A stretch of DNA of 64,000 nucleotides from Afipia sp. (GCA_017308495.1 JAFKES010000079.1:62001-126000), one strand, 5' to 3'. Shown: positions 36,386 to 45,618, counted from the stretch's first letter. Notes: generated from the sequence alone by a model not told the origin. Program-made: numbers and translations.

Positions 36386-37487
36386 CTATCTATCGAGGTA
36401 AGTCTTGAGATCATCACTTATGTCCGGCGGCCTGCTCGTGTGCCAACTGATGATGGCGGGCGCATTCATTGCTCCGGAAACGCGTGCGACCTCGTGGCCG
36501 TTTGCGTCGCCGACTTTGGGAGAGGCTCTGTTGCCGTGGGTCATCAGGAAGAGCCAGGCGAAGGGAAGCCCTGATCGCTTCGGTACGGTCCATGAGGACA
36601 TGTACCGAAGAATCGCCGGCTTCCAACTTCTCCGCCGGCAGATGCAGGGGACGGGTGATGAACACGATCTCACGCTCATCTTTGTGCTCGTAATCCCTGA
36701 TGTCGAGCGCCCAATGTTCGTATACACGTGCGTTTCTCGCGCTAGAGTACTCCCAGTCCTGAAAAATCCGGACCTCGCGCGGTGCGAAATCGAGGTAGTC
36801 GGGCTGCAAATCGAGAAACGGAGTCTGCGTACCGTTGGAGCCAACCCAGACGCACCGCTCCAACTTGGGCCGCCGCCCCTCTCGTTTGTCGCGCTCTCGA
36901 CGTGCGCGGCGCGCGAGAAAGCTGCGGACATGCACAACGCTGCTTCCAGCTCTGCCGAGCAATCGGTAGAGCGGACCCGCAAGCACCTTGTCATCTGACA
37001 TTTCGTCGTGCGAGATCCATGATGGATCGAGCAGGTTCTCTTCGCCCCATGTCCGGCGTGATGGGTTGACGATCGGACCCGCACGCCATTCGGTCTCGCG
37101 ACCGAGCGAAATCTGCACATAGCCAGCCGCGCCGGATCCCGTCGGGGCGAAGGCATAGACGCTGTTGCCGTGCCATTCCGAAATCTGGAGATCCGTGTCC
37201 TGCAACCGTCTCCAGAGGGTCGCGATGTCTCCATTGTCCTTCGCGAGCTCAGCTTTCATCCACGGCCGATACTCGGCGATCCGTGTGCCGTCGACGGTGA
37301 GCACCGAGCGCGCGGCACGCCAATATTGATCGTCGAGGTTCGCTGCCGAAAAGGAGAATCCAAGAAATCCATCCGTCAGCGCCGCCGCGAGCGTTGCTTC
37401 GCTAGCGCCGGAGGGAAGTTGCGATAGTATCGTTTCGACCAAGGCCGCGGCCGGCAGTATCGCAGGGATTTCCGCACTCTCTGTCAT
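36386..37487 (-). pseudogene. Unknown protein family, frameshifted (full-length relative of 11110-11496)
   Basis: From the ATG at 37487 (with GGAGATG upstream) about 305 residues read cleanly: MTESAEIPAILPAAALVETI, SEATLAAALTDGFLGFSFSA, RPKLERCVWVGSNGTQTPFL and [20 protein letters not shown]. Near 36567-36574, about 11 bases are missing compared with the copy at 11110-11496. The true continuation [20 protein letters not shown] is in another frame and runs to the stop at 36386. I do not recognise the family; it has no signal or membrane segment. Its start lies 15 bases after the RES gene, so it was the third gene of that unit. Confidence 0.65.
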
Positions 37488-37501
37488 GCGATCATCTCCA
37501 A

Positions 37502-38023
37502 TCACACCCAGGATGCTGATGATCTCGGCAACCGGCCTTCGGGGTCAATGGCGCGCAGGCTGGGCGCACCCGCTTCATTCCAGCGCCATAGCACGACGCA
37601 GGTCCCGCCGGGCGACATCACAGAGGGATAGATCGCGCCATCATTTCCATTGGCGAGCAGTCTCGCTGCGACGTCGTGCGTCGGAACGCTCTTGCCTTCG
37701 TCGAGCAGCATGCGCCATTCGCACTTGTGAATCTCTGCGGTCAACTTGTAACGCGCGAGCGTATCATCGTCGGTCAGATCGACCATCGACGCGCCTTCCA
37801 GTTCAAACTGAACCAGGAGCGCAGGGTGCTGCACGAAGCCCTGATTGTACTCAGCCCATGCCGTCGAGATTTCTCGCGCAGCATAGACCGCCGATTGACC
37901 GATCGCGTTCCATCGTCCGCCGAAACGCGCCGCGCCCGCGCCTGACAGTGGCATGTAAGCCCATCGCGGCACGAAGGCGCGCCACAGCTTGATGATCGTC
38001 GCGGGGGTTTCCGGCTCAGGCAT
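37502..38023 (-). CDS. RES-domain toxin, second system
   Basis: This 173-residue RES protein shows the Arg-Glu-Ser layout: RFGGRWNAIGQSAVYAAREI (Arg and Tyr of the pocket) and STAWAEYNQG, then GNDGAIYPSVMSPGGTC with the conserved Ser. It begins 8 bases inside the end of the antitoxin gene. The frame is complete. It differs clearly in sequence and length from the RES toxin at 5946-6542, so the two are not recent duplicates. Likely activity: NAD+ depletion. Confidence 0.87.
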   Translation of the reverse strand: MPEPETPATIIKLWRAFVPRWAYMPLSGAGAARFGGRWNAIGQSAVYAAREISTAWAEYNQGFVQHPALLVQFELEGASMVDLTDDDTLARYKLTAEIHKCEWRMLLDEGKSVPTHDVAARLLANGNDGAIYPSVMSPGGTCVVLWRWNEAGAPSLRAIDPEGRLPRSSASWV

Positions 38024-38387
38024 AAACGCCCGATCTCACAGCCTCTAAATACGCGAGCACCTTCTCTGCATCGCCCTGCCGCACCAGATCTTGAGCTGTC
38101 TTGCCGCCCCAGCCGGGGATCGGTTGATGCTTGAACCAGATCGCAGCACGCTGTTCGTCGCCCGACATCTCCGAGGCCACTGCCAGAATTCGGACAAGCG
38201 GGCTCAAGGCGGCATCCACGCGTCGCGCACTTGCCTTGCCGGTCAGTGTGTTCCGGGCGACGCCCGCGAGCTTCGCCAACTCGGTCAGCGTAACGCCAAG
38301 GCGCTCTGCGACCCGCTGCGCTGAAAGATACGGCGTGCCATTGTCTCCAAACTGGGTTGCGGCAGTCACGAATGCTGGGTTTGCCAT
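38016..38387 (-). CDS. Xre/MbcA-type (DUF2384) antitoxin, second system
   Basis: The 123-residue protein has an HTH region (LSAQRVAERLGVTLTELAKL, AGVARNTLTGK) and a C-terminal DUF2384 domain (SPLVRILAVASEMSGDEQRA, AIWFKHQPIPGWGGKTAQDL, VRQGDAEKVLAYLEAV). This is the compact standard form, unlike the longer version at 5233. It should block the RES active site and repress the operon, probably through the inverted repeats at 38477-38545. Confidence 0.87.
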   Translation of the reverse strand: MANPAFVTAATQFGDNGTPYLSAQRVAERLGVTLTELAKLAGVARNTLTGKASARRVDAALSPLVRILAVASEMSGDEQRAAIWFKHQPIPGWGGKTAQDLVRQGDAEKVLAYLEAVRSGVYA

Positions 38388-38476
38388 ATTGCGCTCCGAG
38401 CGAAGAATGAGTGAGATACTATCACTTTATGCTCAATATATGCCCAAATCTCGCATGGTTCAATGACCGCTACTGA

Positions 38477-38500
38477 CCAAAGTTTCTATCGAAACTTTGG
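38477..38500. promoter_or_regulatory. 10-bp inverted repeat CCAAAGTTTC/GAAACTTTGG
   Basis: Arms 38477-38486 and 38491-38500 are perfect reverse complements with spacer TATC. They lie 16 bases from the second operator (38516-38545) and about 90 bases before the antitoxin start. The symmetric AT-rich form suggests a repressor operator. It might be left from a lost AbiE-type gene or belong to the Xre/RES operon. Confidence 0.55.
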
Positions 38501-38515
38501 TAGGCCCCGTCGCAG

Positions 38516-38545
38516 CGTCCGAACGATGCTGCATTTTTCGGACAT
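38516..38545. promoter_or_regulatory. TCCGAA...TTCGGA operator, copy of the AbiEi type
   Basis: The 30-base element starts CGTCCGAACGATGCTGCA and ends in TTTTTCGGACAT. It is nearly identical to the element at 12461-12490, with two visible differences in the aligned 30 bases. Here no abiEi gene follows. The element lies between the Xre/RES pair and the imuA remnant, so it is either an orphan operator or marks a place where an AbiE pair was replaced. Confidence 0.65.
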
Positions 38546-38669
38546 CCCCCCATCCTCGTCCGCCCTTCCGGCCGCCTTTCTTCGCTCAGCCAAGCTCGTC
38601 CGCGATTGACTCTCGGAGGTCATGAGACCAAACATAGAACATGCCAATGCGGAGAGCGTTGCAAAGGAC

Positions 38670-38997
38670 ATGAGTACGTCCACCCCCTCTGTCGTGTCCG
38701 AGTTCCGGGCACGGATCGCGCCCGGCTCGAGGGCAGGACCGCGCATCAACGCACGGTCCTGCCCGTCGATGTAGCCGCGATAGACCGGATCCTTCCGGAA
38801 GAAGGGTTGCTGCGCGGGGCGCCGCATGAGGTCGCGGGCGGCGGCGGCACCGTAGACGGCGCGGCCGCCGTCTTGTTCGCCGCCGGCATCGCGGCGCGCA
38901 GCGGCGGCCAGGTTTTGTGGTGCGTGACGCGGCCCGACTTGTTTGCGCCGGCGCTCGCCCAGACCGGTCTCGCGTCCGGACGCCTGATCTACCTCGA
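38670..38997 (+). pseudogene. imuA: imuA 5' fragment (copy 2)
   Basis: [17 protein letters not shown] is followed by 2 extra bases near 38725 that change the frame. The next part reads [40 protein letters not shown] and SGRLIYLE. Homology to ImuA ends about 38997 and joins dnaE2 in frame. The DNA from about 38600 to 38990 aligns well by eye with 12540-12950. The breakpoint differs from copy 1, so the two deletions were separate or one was extended later. Confidence 0.78.
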
Positions 38998-40961
38998 AGT
39001 CTGGGGCCGGTCCCGCACCGGCATCGAGGACAAGCACGCCGCCGATCTCAACATGAATCTCGGCGACCGCCGTCTGCGGCTGGTGCTCGAGCTGGCGCGC
39101 GCGCTGATCGGCACGCCGCGTCATCTCTCGCAGCATCCGGGAGGATTTGTGCTCACGCGCGATCGGCTCGACGATCTCGTACCGATCGAACCTGCGGCGA
39201 TGAAGGACCGTCAGGTGATTGAATGGGACAAGGACGACGTCGACGCCTTGCGGATGATGAAGATGGATTGCCTCGCCCTTGGCATGCTGTCGTGCATGAA
39301 GCGCGCCTTCGATCTTCTCTCGGAACACAAAGACGTTGCGCTCGATCTCGCGACCATTCCCGCGGAAGACCCGCGCACTTACGCGATGATCCGGCGCGCT
39401 GATACCCTCGGCGTGTTCCAGATCGAAAGCCGGGCGCAGATGTCGATGCTGCCGCGACTGAAACCGCGGACGTTCTACGACCTGGTGATCGAAGTCGCGA
39501 TCGTGCGGCCGGGGCCGATCCAGGGCGACATGGTTCATCCGTATTTGCGCCGGCGCGAGGGCAAGGAGGATGTCGTCTATCCGACGCCGGAGCTCGAGGC
39601 GGTCCTCGGCAAGACCTTGGGGGAGCCGCTGTTTCAGGAACAGGCCATGAAGGTCTCGATGGTCTGCGCCGGGTTTTCCGCAGGTGAGGCCGATCAGCTC
39701 CGCCGCAGCATGGCGACCTTCAAGCATACCGGCGGGGTCAGCGCGTTTCGCGACACGCTGGTCAACGGCATGATCGCCAATGGTTACACGCGCGAATTCG
39801 CCGAGAAGACGTTTTCGCAACTCGAGGGCTTCGGCTCTTATGGATTCCCGGAATCGCATGCTGCATCGTTTGCGTTGCTCGCCTATGCCTCCTCCTGGAT
39901 GAAATGCCATCATCCAGATGTCTTTTGCGCCGCGCTACTGAATGCGCAGCCGATGGGATTTTACGCGCCGGCGCAGATCGTGCGCGATGCGCGCGATCAC
40001 GGCGTCGAGGTGCGGCCCGTCGACGTCAACCGATCCCGATGGGACTGCACGCTGGAGCCGACCGAGCACGAGGACCGCTTTGCGGTCAGGCTCGGCATGC
40101 GCATGGTGCGCAGCCTCGCCAATGGCGATGCGGCGCAGATCATCGCCGCCCGCAGTGATCGGCCGTTTTCTTCCGTCGACGATCTGTGGCGCCGTGCCGC
40201 CGTGCCGGCCGCAGCGCTCGTTCACCTTGCCGACGCCGACGCCTTTCGTCCGGCCTTCGGTCTTCCGCGGCGTGATGCGATGTGGGCGATCAAGGCGCTG
40301 CGCGACGAGCCGCTGCCGCTGTTCGCCGCCGCGGCTGCGCGCGAGGCGAGGGCTGTACTGGAGATCCACGAGCCGGCCGTCGCGCTGCGCCCGATGAAGG
40401 CGAGGGGCGAAGTGGTCGAGGACTATGGCCATGTCGGCCTGACATTGCGCTCCCATCCGCTGTCATTCCTGCGTGCCGATCTTGCACGGCGGCGCGTCGT
40501 CACCTGTGCTGAGGCGATGGCGGCGCGCGACGGGTGCTGGCTCGACGCCGCCGGCCTCGTTCTGGTTCGGCAGATGCCCGGATCGGCCAAGGGTGTGATG
40601 TTCGTCACACTGGAGGATGAGAGCGGCATCGCCAATCTTGTGATCTGGCCGCAGGTCTTCGAGCAATATCGGCGCGTTGTGCTGTCGGCTGGAATGCTTT
40701 CGGTCCGCGGGTCGTATTCAGCGGGAAGGGGAGGTGGTGCATCTCGTGGCGCGCCACCTGGCCGACCTCTCGGGGGATCTCGCGAGCGTCGGCGAGCGCG
40801 ACGACGCCTTCCCATTGCCACACGGTCGCGGCGATGAATTGCACCATGGCAGTCCGACGCCCGATCCGCGCGACCTGCCGAAGGGCCCGCGGCCGCGTAA
40901 CCTCGGGAATACATACGGCCACATCGACCAGATCCGCGTGAAGACGCGGGATTTCCGCTAG
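38998..40961 (+). pseudogene. dnaE2: dnaE2, N-terminally deleted and frameshifted (copy 2)
   Basis: From [20 protein letters not shown] the frame reads through the fingers region ([20 protein letters not shown]), the tandem HhH region and the OB-fold ([20 protein letters not shown]). One extra G in the run 40709-40711 then shifts it; the true C terminus ([20 protein letters not shown] to HIDQIRVKTRDFR) is in another frame to 40961. About 430 N-terminal residues, including the PHP domain and the catalytic PDxDxD pair, are missing. It cannot polymerise. The intact protein does translesion synthesis with ImuA and ImuB. Confidence 0.82.
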
Positions 40962-41039
40962 AACCCAGACCCTCGTTTCGCCAACCGCGACTTGCACAAC
41001 CGCCTGATTGCGCCACCGGCCTCTTTGACTTCGGCTCAC

Positions 41040-41064
41040 TCATGTAATACGTTCGGTTACATGA
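41040..41064. promoter_or_regulatory. Rrf2 self-operator overlapping start codon
   Basis: TCATGTAA (41040-41047) and TTACATGA (41057-41064) form a perfect 8-bp inverted repeat with a 9-base spacer. The right arm contains the ATG of the Rrf2 gene (41061-41063). A repressor sitting here would block its own translation start region, consistent with autoregulation by a homodimer. Confidence 0.65.
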
Positions 41065-41582
41065 TACGGGACAGCCGATTGTCAGGTGTTCTACGTGTCT
41101 TGTTGCACTTGTCTGAGCAGGGCGAGCCGACGACATCCGAAACGCTGGCGCAGGTGATACAAACCAATCCGGTGGTGATCCGCCGCATCATGGCAGGCTT
41201 GCGCGAGCGCGGTTACGTTCGCTCCGAAAAGGGACACGGTGGCGGATGGACGCTGGCGTGCGATCCATCGAAGCTGACGTTGCGCGATGTTTACAAGGCG
41301 CTCGGTGAGCCCTCGCTTCTGTCCATCGGCACCCGAACGCGATCACCCGCTTGTCTGGTCGAACAGGCGGTCAATGCCGCCCTCGGACGCGTTTTCGAGG
41401 AAGCTGAAGCGATGATGCTGTCGCGCCTCGGTGCGGTGACGCTTGCTCATCTCAATGCCGACTTCCACCAACGACGTGTCGCGCCCAAGCAATCCCGGGC
41501 TCGGAGACGATGCATTCCGTCTGACGGGGCACCCTGCCGGCGCAGCGGCGTCATGAGGACAATGCCCTCATCGCGGTTGTGA
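41061..41582 (+). CDS. Rrf2-family transcriptional regulator
   Basis: The 173-residue protein begins [20 protein letters not shown]. The Rrf2 winged helix follows: [40 protein letters not shown] (wing with GxxGG). A single Cys ([11 protein letters not shown]) replaces the three-Cys Fe-S ligand set of IscR or NsrR, so a cluster is unlikely; it resembles the YwnA-type subgroup. The tail after residue 145 ([14 protein letters not shown]) is unusually basic. It lies 24 bases before the response regulator and may control it. Confidence 0.85.
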   Translation: MIRDSRLSGVLRVLLHLSEQGEPTTSETLAQVIQTNPVVIRRIMAGLRERGYVRSEKGHGGGWTLACDPSKLTLRDVYKALGEPSLLSIGTRTRSPACLVEQAVNAALGRVFEEAEAMMLSRLGAVTLAHLNADFHQRRVAPKQSRARRRCIPSDGAPCRRSGVMRTMPSSRL

Positions 41583-41606
41583 GACAGTACCGCGAGCGGA
41601 GATGAG

Positions 41607-42272
41607 ATGCGCGTATTGCTAATCGAAGACGACAAAATGATCGGCCAGAATCTGAAGGCGGCGCTGGCACGGGAGGGCATATCGGTCGACTGGGTGCGTA
41701 CCGCATCCGACGGCGAAGAGGCGCTCGCAAATGGCGGACATGGACTCGTGCTGCTCGATCTTGGTTTGCCCGGCCGATCCGGCATAGATCTACTGAAGAT
41801 GGCGCGCCAGGCCGGAAACCGCACGCCTGTCTTGATCGTGACGGCGCGCGACGGTCTGGACGACCGCGTGGCCGGCCTCGACGTCGGCGCCGACGATTAT
41901 ATTGTGAAACCGTTTGAGACGCGTGAACTCCTTGCGAGGATGCGGGCGGTGCTCCGCCGCCAAGCGGGCGCCGCGCAATCCCTGCTTGTTGCCGGGGAGC
42001 TCGCGCTTGATCTCGAAACCCACGAGGTGACCTATCGCGGAACGACCGTCTTGCTCCCGGCCCGTGAATTTGCGCTGATGCAGGCGCTCGCAGAGCGGCC
42101 TGGCGCGATCCTGTCGCGCGCGCGCATCGAGGAAAACATCTATGGCTGGGGCGAGGAGGTCGAGAGCAACGCTGTCGATGTTCTCATCCATTCCATCCGC
42201 AAGAAATTCGACAAGGACATCGTCCGCAATGTCCGTGGCGCCGGTTGGATGATCCCTCGGGGCGAGACATGA
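41607..42272 (+). CDS. OmpR/PhoB-type response regulator
   Basis: The 221-residue regulator starts MRVLLIEDDKMIGQNLKAAL. Acidic pocket ED at 7-9, phosphoacceptor D51 (LVLLDLGLPG), Thr79 and K101 (DDYIVKPFE) are all present. The C-terminal winged helix includes ALAERPGAILSRARIEENIY and VDVLIHSIRKKFDKD. It overlaps the kinase by ATGA. It probably controls the PepSY/COG4705/DedA genes downstream (inference from context). Confidence 0.94.
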   Translation: MRVLLIEDDKMIGQNLKAALAREGISVDWVRTASDGEEALANGGHGLVLLDLGLPGRSGIDLLKMARQAGNRTPVLIVTARDGLDDRVAGLDVGADDYIVKPFETRELLARMRAVLRRQAGAAQSLLVAGELALDLETHEVTYRGTTVLLPAREFALMQALAERPGAILSRARIEENIYGWGEEVESNAVDVLIHSIRKKFDKDIVRNVRGAGWMIPRGET

Positions 42273-43588
42273 CATCCTTGCGGCGGACCGCGCTTATCTG
42301 GATGACGGTTCTATTGACCGTCGTCGGTCTGGCCGCCTTCGCAATCACCTATGAATTTGCTCGGCAAGAAGCCGCCGATTTCCTCGACGGACAATTGCAC
42401 CAGATCGCGCTCAACGCGGGTGATACCGCGACGGACATCGCGGCGCCGTCCGCCCCTCCCGATCCGGAGGACCAGTTCGTCATCGAAATATGGACGGCAG
42501 CAGGCACCGTTGTCCGCCGGACGCCGAACGGGCCGGAGATTCCGCGTCTCGATCATCCGGGTCATGCGACGGTCCAAGCCGCAGGCGAGGAATGGCGCGT
42601 CTATCTCGCCCATGGCGCGACGAGATCGGTGCAGGTGGCGCAACGGATGAGCGTGCGGCAGGAACTGGCGGAATCGTCCGCCATTCAGGCTGGCGCTCCG
42701 ATCCTTGTCCTGATACCGCTCAGCTGGCTCGTCATTGCCTGGTTGCTAGGGCAGCTCTCAGGCCAATTGCGGAATCTCGCCGGCGACATCGCCAAACGCA
42801 GCCTCGACAGCCGCGATCCCGTGCCGAGCAGCAATGTACCGGCTGAAGTACGGCCGCTCGTCGAAGGCATGAACGTGCTGACAGGTCGCCTTCAGGACGC
42901 GCTCGAACGGCAGAAGCGTTTCGTGGCGGATGCGGCGCACGAATTGCGCACACCATTGATGGCCATGCAGGTCCAGCTCGACAACCTTGTCGCCGGAGCC
43001 GATCCCCATAGTGGTCATGCCAACGCGGAACTCCGCTCGGGCGTTCTGCGCGCGCGAAGGCTGGTCGAACAATTGCTCCGCTTGGCGCGGTCCGAAGATG
43101 CGGGCGAGTCTGGCGCTTCAGAGTCGATCGAGCTTTCTGATTTTGTCACGCAATGCGTCGCGGACTTCGTCCCCATCGCCGAGTCCGGAGGCATCGATCT
43201 CGGCATAGGCAAGGTGGAGCCGGCGACGATCGATGGATCGCGCGCCGATCTTGCGTTGCTGTTCGGCAATCTGATCGACAATGCGATCCGATATACACCG
43301 CGCGGCGGGTCGGTCGATGTATCGGTCAACCGCGTCGCGGATGACTTCGTGGTCGAGATCAAGGATACCGGCTGCGGCGTGTCCGAAGTCGACATTCCGC
43401 GATTGTTCGATCGCTTTTTCCGCGCGGCGCCGGTTGATGTGGAAGGCAGCGGGCTCGGCCTTTCCATCGCGGCGGCCGTCGCCAAGCGTCATGGTCTTTC
43501 AATTGAAATCGCCAATCGAAGCGATACCAAAGGCCTGATTGTTCGCGTCTCCGGAAAGCTGTCGATCGCACGCCTCATTCGCCCATAA
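42269..43588 (+). CDS. Two-component sensor histidine kinase
   Basis: This 439-residue kinase has a first helix at about 8-28, a periplasmic sensor of about 115 residues (GQLHQIALNAGDTATDIAAP onward), and a second helix at 143-163. The HAMP-like segment is followed by the H-box DAAHELRTPL with His224. ATPase boxes are N (LIDNAIRYTPRGG), G1 (DTGCGVS) and G2 (GSGLGLSIAAAVAK). The layout matches QseC/PmrB-type sensors. It is co-translated with the response regulator. Confidence 0.93.
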   Translation: MTSLRRTALIWMTVLLTVVGLAAFAITYEFARQEAADFLDGQLHQIALNAGDTATDIAAPSAPPDPEDQFVIEIWTAAGTVVRRTPNGPEIPRLDHPGHATVQAAGEEWRVYLAHGATRSVQVAQRMSVRQELAESSAIQAGAPILVLIPLSWLVIAWLLGQLSGQLRNLAGDIAKRSLDSRDPVPSSNVPAEVRPLVEGMNVLTGRLQDALERQKRFVADAAHELRTPLMAMQVQLDNLVAGADPHSGHANAELRSGVLRARRLVEQLLRLARSEDAGESGASESIELSDFVTQCVADFVPIAESGGIDLGIGKVEPATIDGSRADLALLFGNLIDNAIRYTPRGGSVDVSVNRVADDFVVEIKDTGCGVSEVDIPRLFDRFFRAAPVDVEGSGLGLSIAAAVAKRHGLSIEIANRSDTKGLIVRVSGKLSIARLIRP

Positions 43589-43664
43589 GTCTGGCGCACT
43601 ACGGCTATCTCCATCTGGGGTGGGATGAAAGTTCCCAGCCGTTTGAGCAAAAGGAGAAGCACGA

Positions 43665-44018
43665 ATGACCATCAACAACATCTCGAAGATCGCGGCCGCG
43701 TCGGCAGTCGCGTTGTCCCTCGTCGCCGGCGGGGCGACGGCCTACGCCAAGGAGCGGTCGGAGGCGCCGACCAACGACGCTGCGGTCATGTCACAGGCCA
43801 AAGTGTCAATTTCCGAAGCGATCGCCAACGCCGAGAAGGCAACGGGCGGAAAGGCAGTCGGAAGCGGCATCGAGAATCAGAATGGCGTGACCCATTTCGA
43901 GGTCGAGATCTTGAAGGACAACGCGCGCCAGAAAGTGCTGGTCGACACCCAGACCGGGCAGGTCGTGAAAACCGCCGCTGCCGATGATGACGACGACGGC
44001 GACCAAGACCAGGACTAA
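43665..44018 (+). CDS. PepSY-domain periplasmic protein
   Basis: The 117-residue protein has a signal peptide (AAASAVALSLVAGGATAYA) and one PepSY domain (SISEAIANAEKATGGKAVGS, THFEVEILKDNARQKVLVDT). It ends in an acidic run (DDDDDGDQDQD) that could bind cations. It starts 76 bases after the kinase, and PepSY proteins often sit beside two-component systems that they modulate or that induce them. An inverted repeat follows at 44034. Confidence 0.85.
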   Translation: MTINNISKIAAASAVALSLVAGGATAYAKERSEAPTNDAAVMSQAKVSISEAIANAEKATGGKAVGSGIENQNGVTHFEVEILKDNARQKVLVDTQTGQVVKTAAADDDDDGDQDQD

Positions 44019-44033
44019 GCATCCATCGCGAGG

Positions 44034-44063
44034 GTCATGTGGCGTTGCTCTGCGCCACATGAC
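44034..44063 (+). terminator. Stem-loop after PepSY gene
   Basis: GTCATGTGGCG (44034-44044) pairs perfectly with CGCCACATGAC (44053-44063) around an 8-base loop, 15 bases after the pepSY stop, and is followed by TTT. It is likely a weak Rho-independent terminator or a processing stem. Part of the sequence (CTGCGCCACATG and what follows) recurs in the gap at about 45190, so the two intergenic regions are related. No gene is seen in 44064-44257. Confidence 0.55.
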
Positions 44064-44257
44064 TTTCGTCTGAGCGATTTCAGCGAACGCCAGCGGGCTT
44101 CGACACGGCTGCTTCCTCGGTTGGCCTGTCGAAGCGGCCCAAGCCAGTGATCCAGGCCGGCAGTGTGAATAGTCAACGATCTCATCGCCGTAGGGTTATC
44201 GGGACAAGCTGAGACGTCGCCCTTTTGGAATCAATGCTCCAATCGAAGGAGACCCTT

Positions 44258-45040
44258 ATGAATAGCGAACTTTCCGCGACCTTGAGCAAGGTTCCGGCCG
44301 TAACCCTTGGATTCTGGATCATCAAAATCCTCGCAACGACGCTCGGCGAAACGGGCGGCGATGCGGTGACAATGACGCTTCTTCACGCCGACAAAAATGC
44401 AGCTAACGGCGGATATCTGATCGGCGCCGGAATATTTCTCGCGATATTTGTCGCCGCGGTTGCCGCTCAAATCTCCACGAAGAAGTTCAATGCCTGGGTC
44501 TACTGGATCGCCATCGTGGCATCGACGACCGTTGGCACGGCCTTGGCAGATTTCTTCGACCGTTCGTTGGGCATTGGCTACACCGGCGGCGCATCGATAC
44601 TCTTTGGCCTCGTCCTGGCCTCTCTCGCGGTCTGGTATCTTGCGATGGGCAGTGTGGATGTGAGGACCGTTGCAACTCCGAAGGTCGAGATTTTCTATTG
44701 GGTGACGATAACCTTCTCCCAGACACTTGGCACGGCTCTCGGCGATTGGCTCGCCGACACGGGCGGGCTCGGCTATCAGGGCGGCGCGCTCGTCTTCGGG
44801 CTCGCGCTGGCGATCACCGCCGCACTCTATTATTGGACAAGCGTCTCGCGCGTCCTGTTGTTCTGGGCGGCCTTTATCCTGACGCGACCGCTTGGAGCGA
44901 CGGTCGGTGACTTTCTCGACAAGCCGATTAGCCACGGCGGTCTTGATTTGAGCAGACCGCTCGCTTCGGCGGCGCTAGCGGCGGTCATCATTGTCTTGAT
45001 CTCGCTGCTGCCCCAGCGCGCCGGCCAGCATCCGGCGTGA
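44258..45040 (+). CDS. COG4705-family multi-pass membrane protein (first paralogue)
   Basis: The 260-residue protein has about eight membrane helices in a repeated pattern. The repeat is KVPAVTLGFWIIKILATTLG followed by ETGGDAVTM, and later KVEIFYWVTITFSQTLGTAL followed by GDWLADTGGLGYQGG. The recurring T-L-G-[ET]-x-x-G-D words within helices are its mark. GAAGGAG precedes the ATG; an earlier in-frame start at 44225 lacks one. Function unknown. A second paralogue lies at 46476. The 203-base gap after it has no gene. Confidence 0.82.
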   Translation: MNSELSATLSKVPAVTLGFWIIKILATTLGETGGDAVTMTLLHADKNAANGGYLIGAGIFLAIFVAAVAAQISTKKFNAWVYWIAIVASTTVGTALADFFDRSLGIGYTGGASILFGLVLASLAVWYLAMGSVDVRTVATPKVEIFYWVTITFSQTLGTALGDWLADTGGLGYQGGALVFGLALAITAALYYWTSVSRVLLFWAAFILTRPLGATVGDFLDKPISHGGLDLSRPLASAALAAVIIVLISLLPQRAGQHPA

Positions 45041-45243
45041 TTGTGGATCAAGCGATATGTGTCCTCGCCCAGACGAAGGAGTGGAGTCCACGGCCATCGT
45101 GAGATGGACCGTCAGGACGACACATTCGGCGAAGGATCAGTGCCGCTTTGTCCGCGGCGAGGCCGTATCGCGCTGCCGTCGTCTGACGCTGCGCCACATG
45201 GTGTTCATCTGGACGACTTCAGTCAAAGCCAGGGAGCTTCAAC

Positions 45244-45618
45244 ATGCGTAATTCCTCCATCGGCGTGCGTCTTCTTGGCATCGCGATCGGTATCTGCGCC
45301 GCCTTCGGAATCGTCGCCGGGGTCGTGGTTGCAATCGTAGTCTCGCCCATCATTTTCGTAGCGACCGCTTTCCTCCTACGCCGCGCTGGCTTCAATGGTC
45401 GCCGTACGCGGTCTGATCGCGTCCATCCCGAATGGTCGCGCGACGCCGCACCCGTCATTGACGGCGAGTTCGAGGTCATCGAGGAAGCCATGCCGGAACC
45501 AGGTTCGCGGCAGGAACGAACCGTATCAGCAGAGCGGCATCATGTTCCGAGGGCGACCGGCACGCCGTTTGAAGAGCGGCGTGCCGCAGGTCACGGAAAC
45601 CGATTCGAACTGCCATGA
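45244..45618 (+). CDS. Small membrane protein with polar tail
   Basis: The 124-residue product has one long or two short N-terminal helices (LLGIAIGICAAFGIVAGVVV, AIVVSPIIFVATAFLL). A charged C-terminal half follows (SDRVHPEWSRDAAPVIDGEF, then EVIEEAMPEPGS), probably in the cytoplasm. Its stop overlaps the dedA start by 4 bases. It is not a known family; the coupling to DedA suggests a partner role. Confidence 0.6.
   Translation: MRNSSIGVRLLGIAIGICAAFGIVAGVVVAIVVSPIIFVATAFLLRRAGFNGRRTRSDRVHPEWSRDAAPVIDGEFEVIEEAMPEPGSRQERTVSAERHHVPRATGTPFEERRAAGHGNRFELP

Noticed and set aside
38606..40837. Intact 743-residue imuA-dnaE2 fusion protein
   Set aside because: The first 20 codons are in the wrong frame for ImuA, the catalytic Asp pair is missing and the C-terminal end is shifted. 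A functional fusion polymerase is not plausible.
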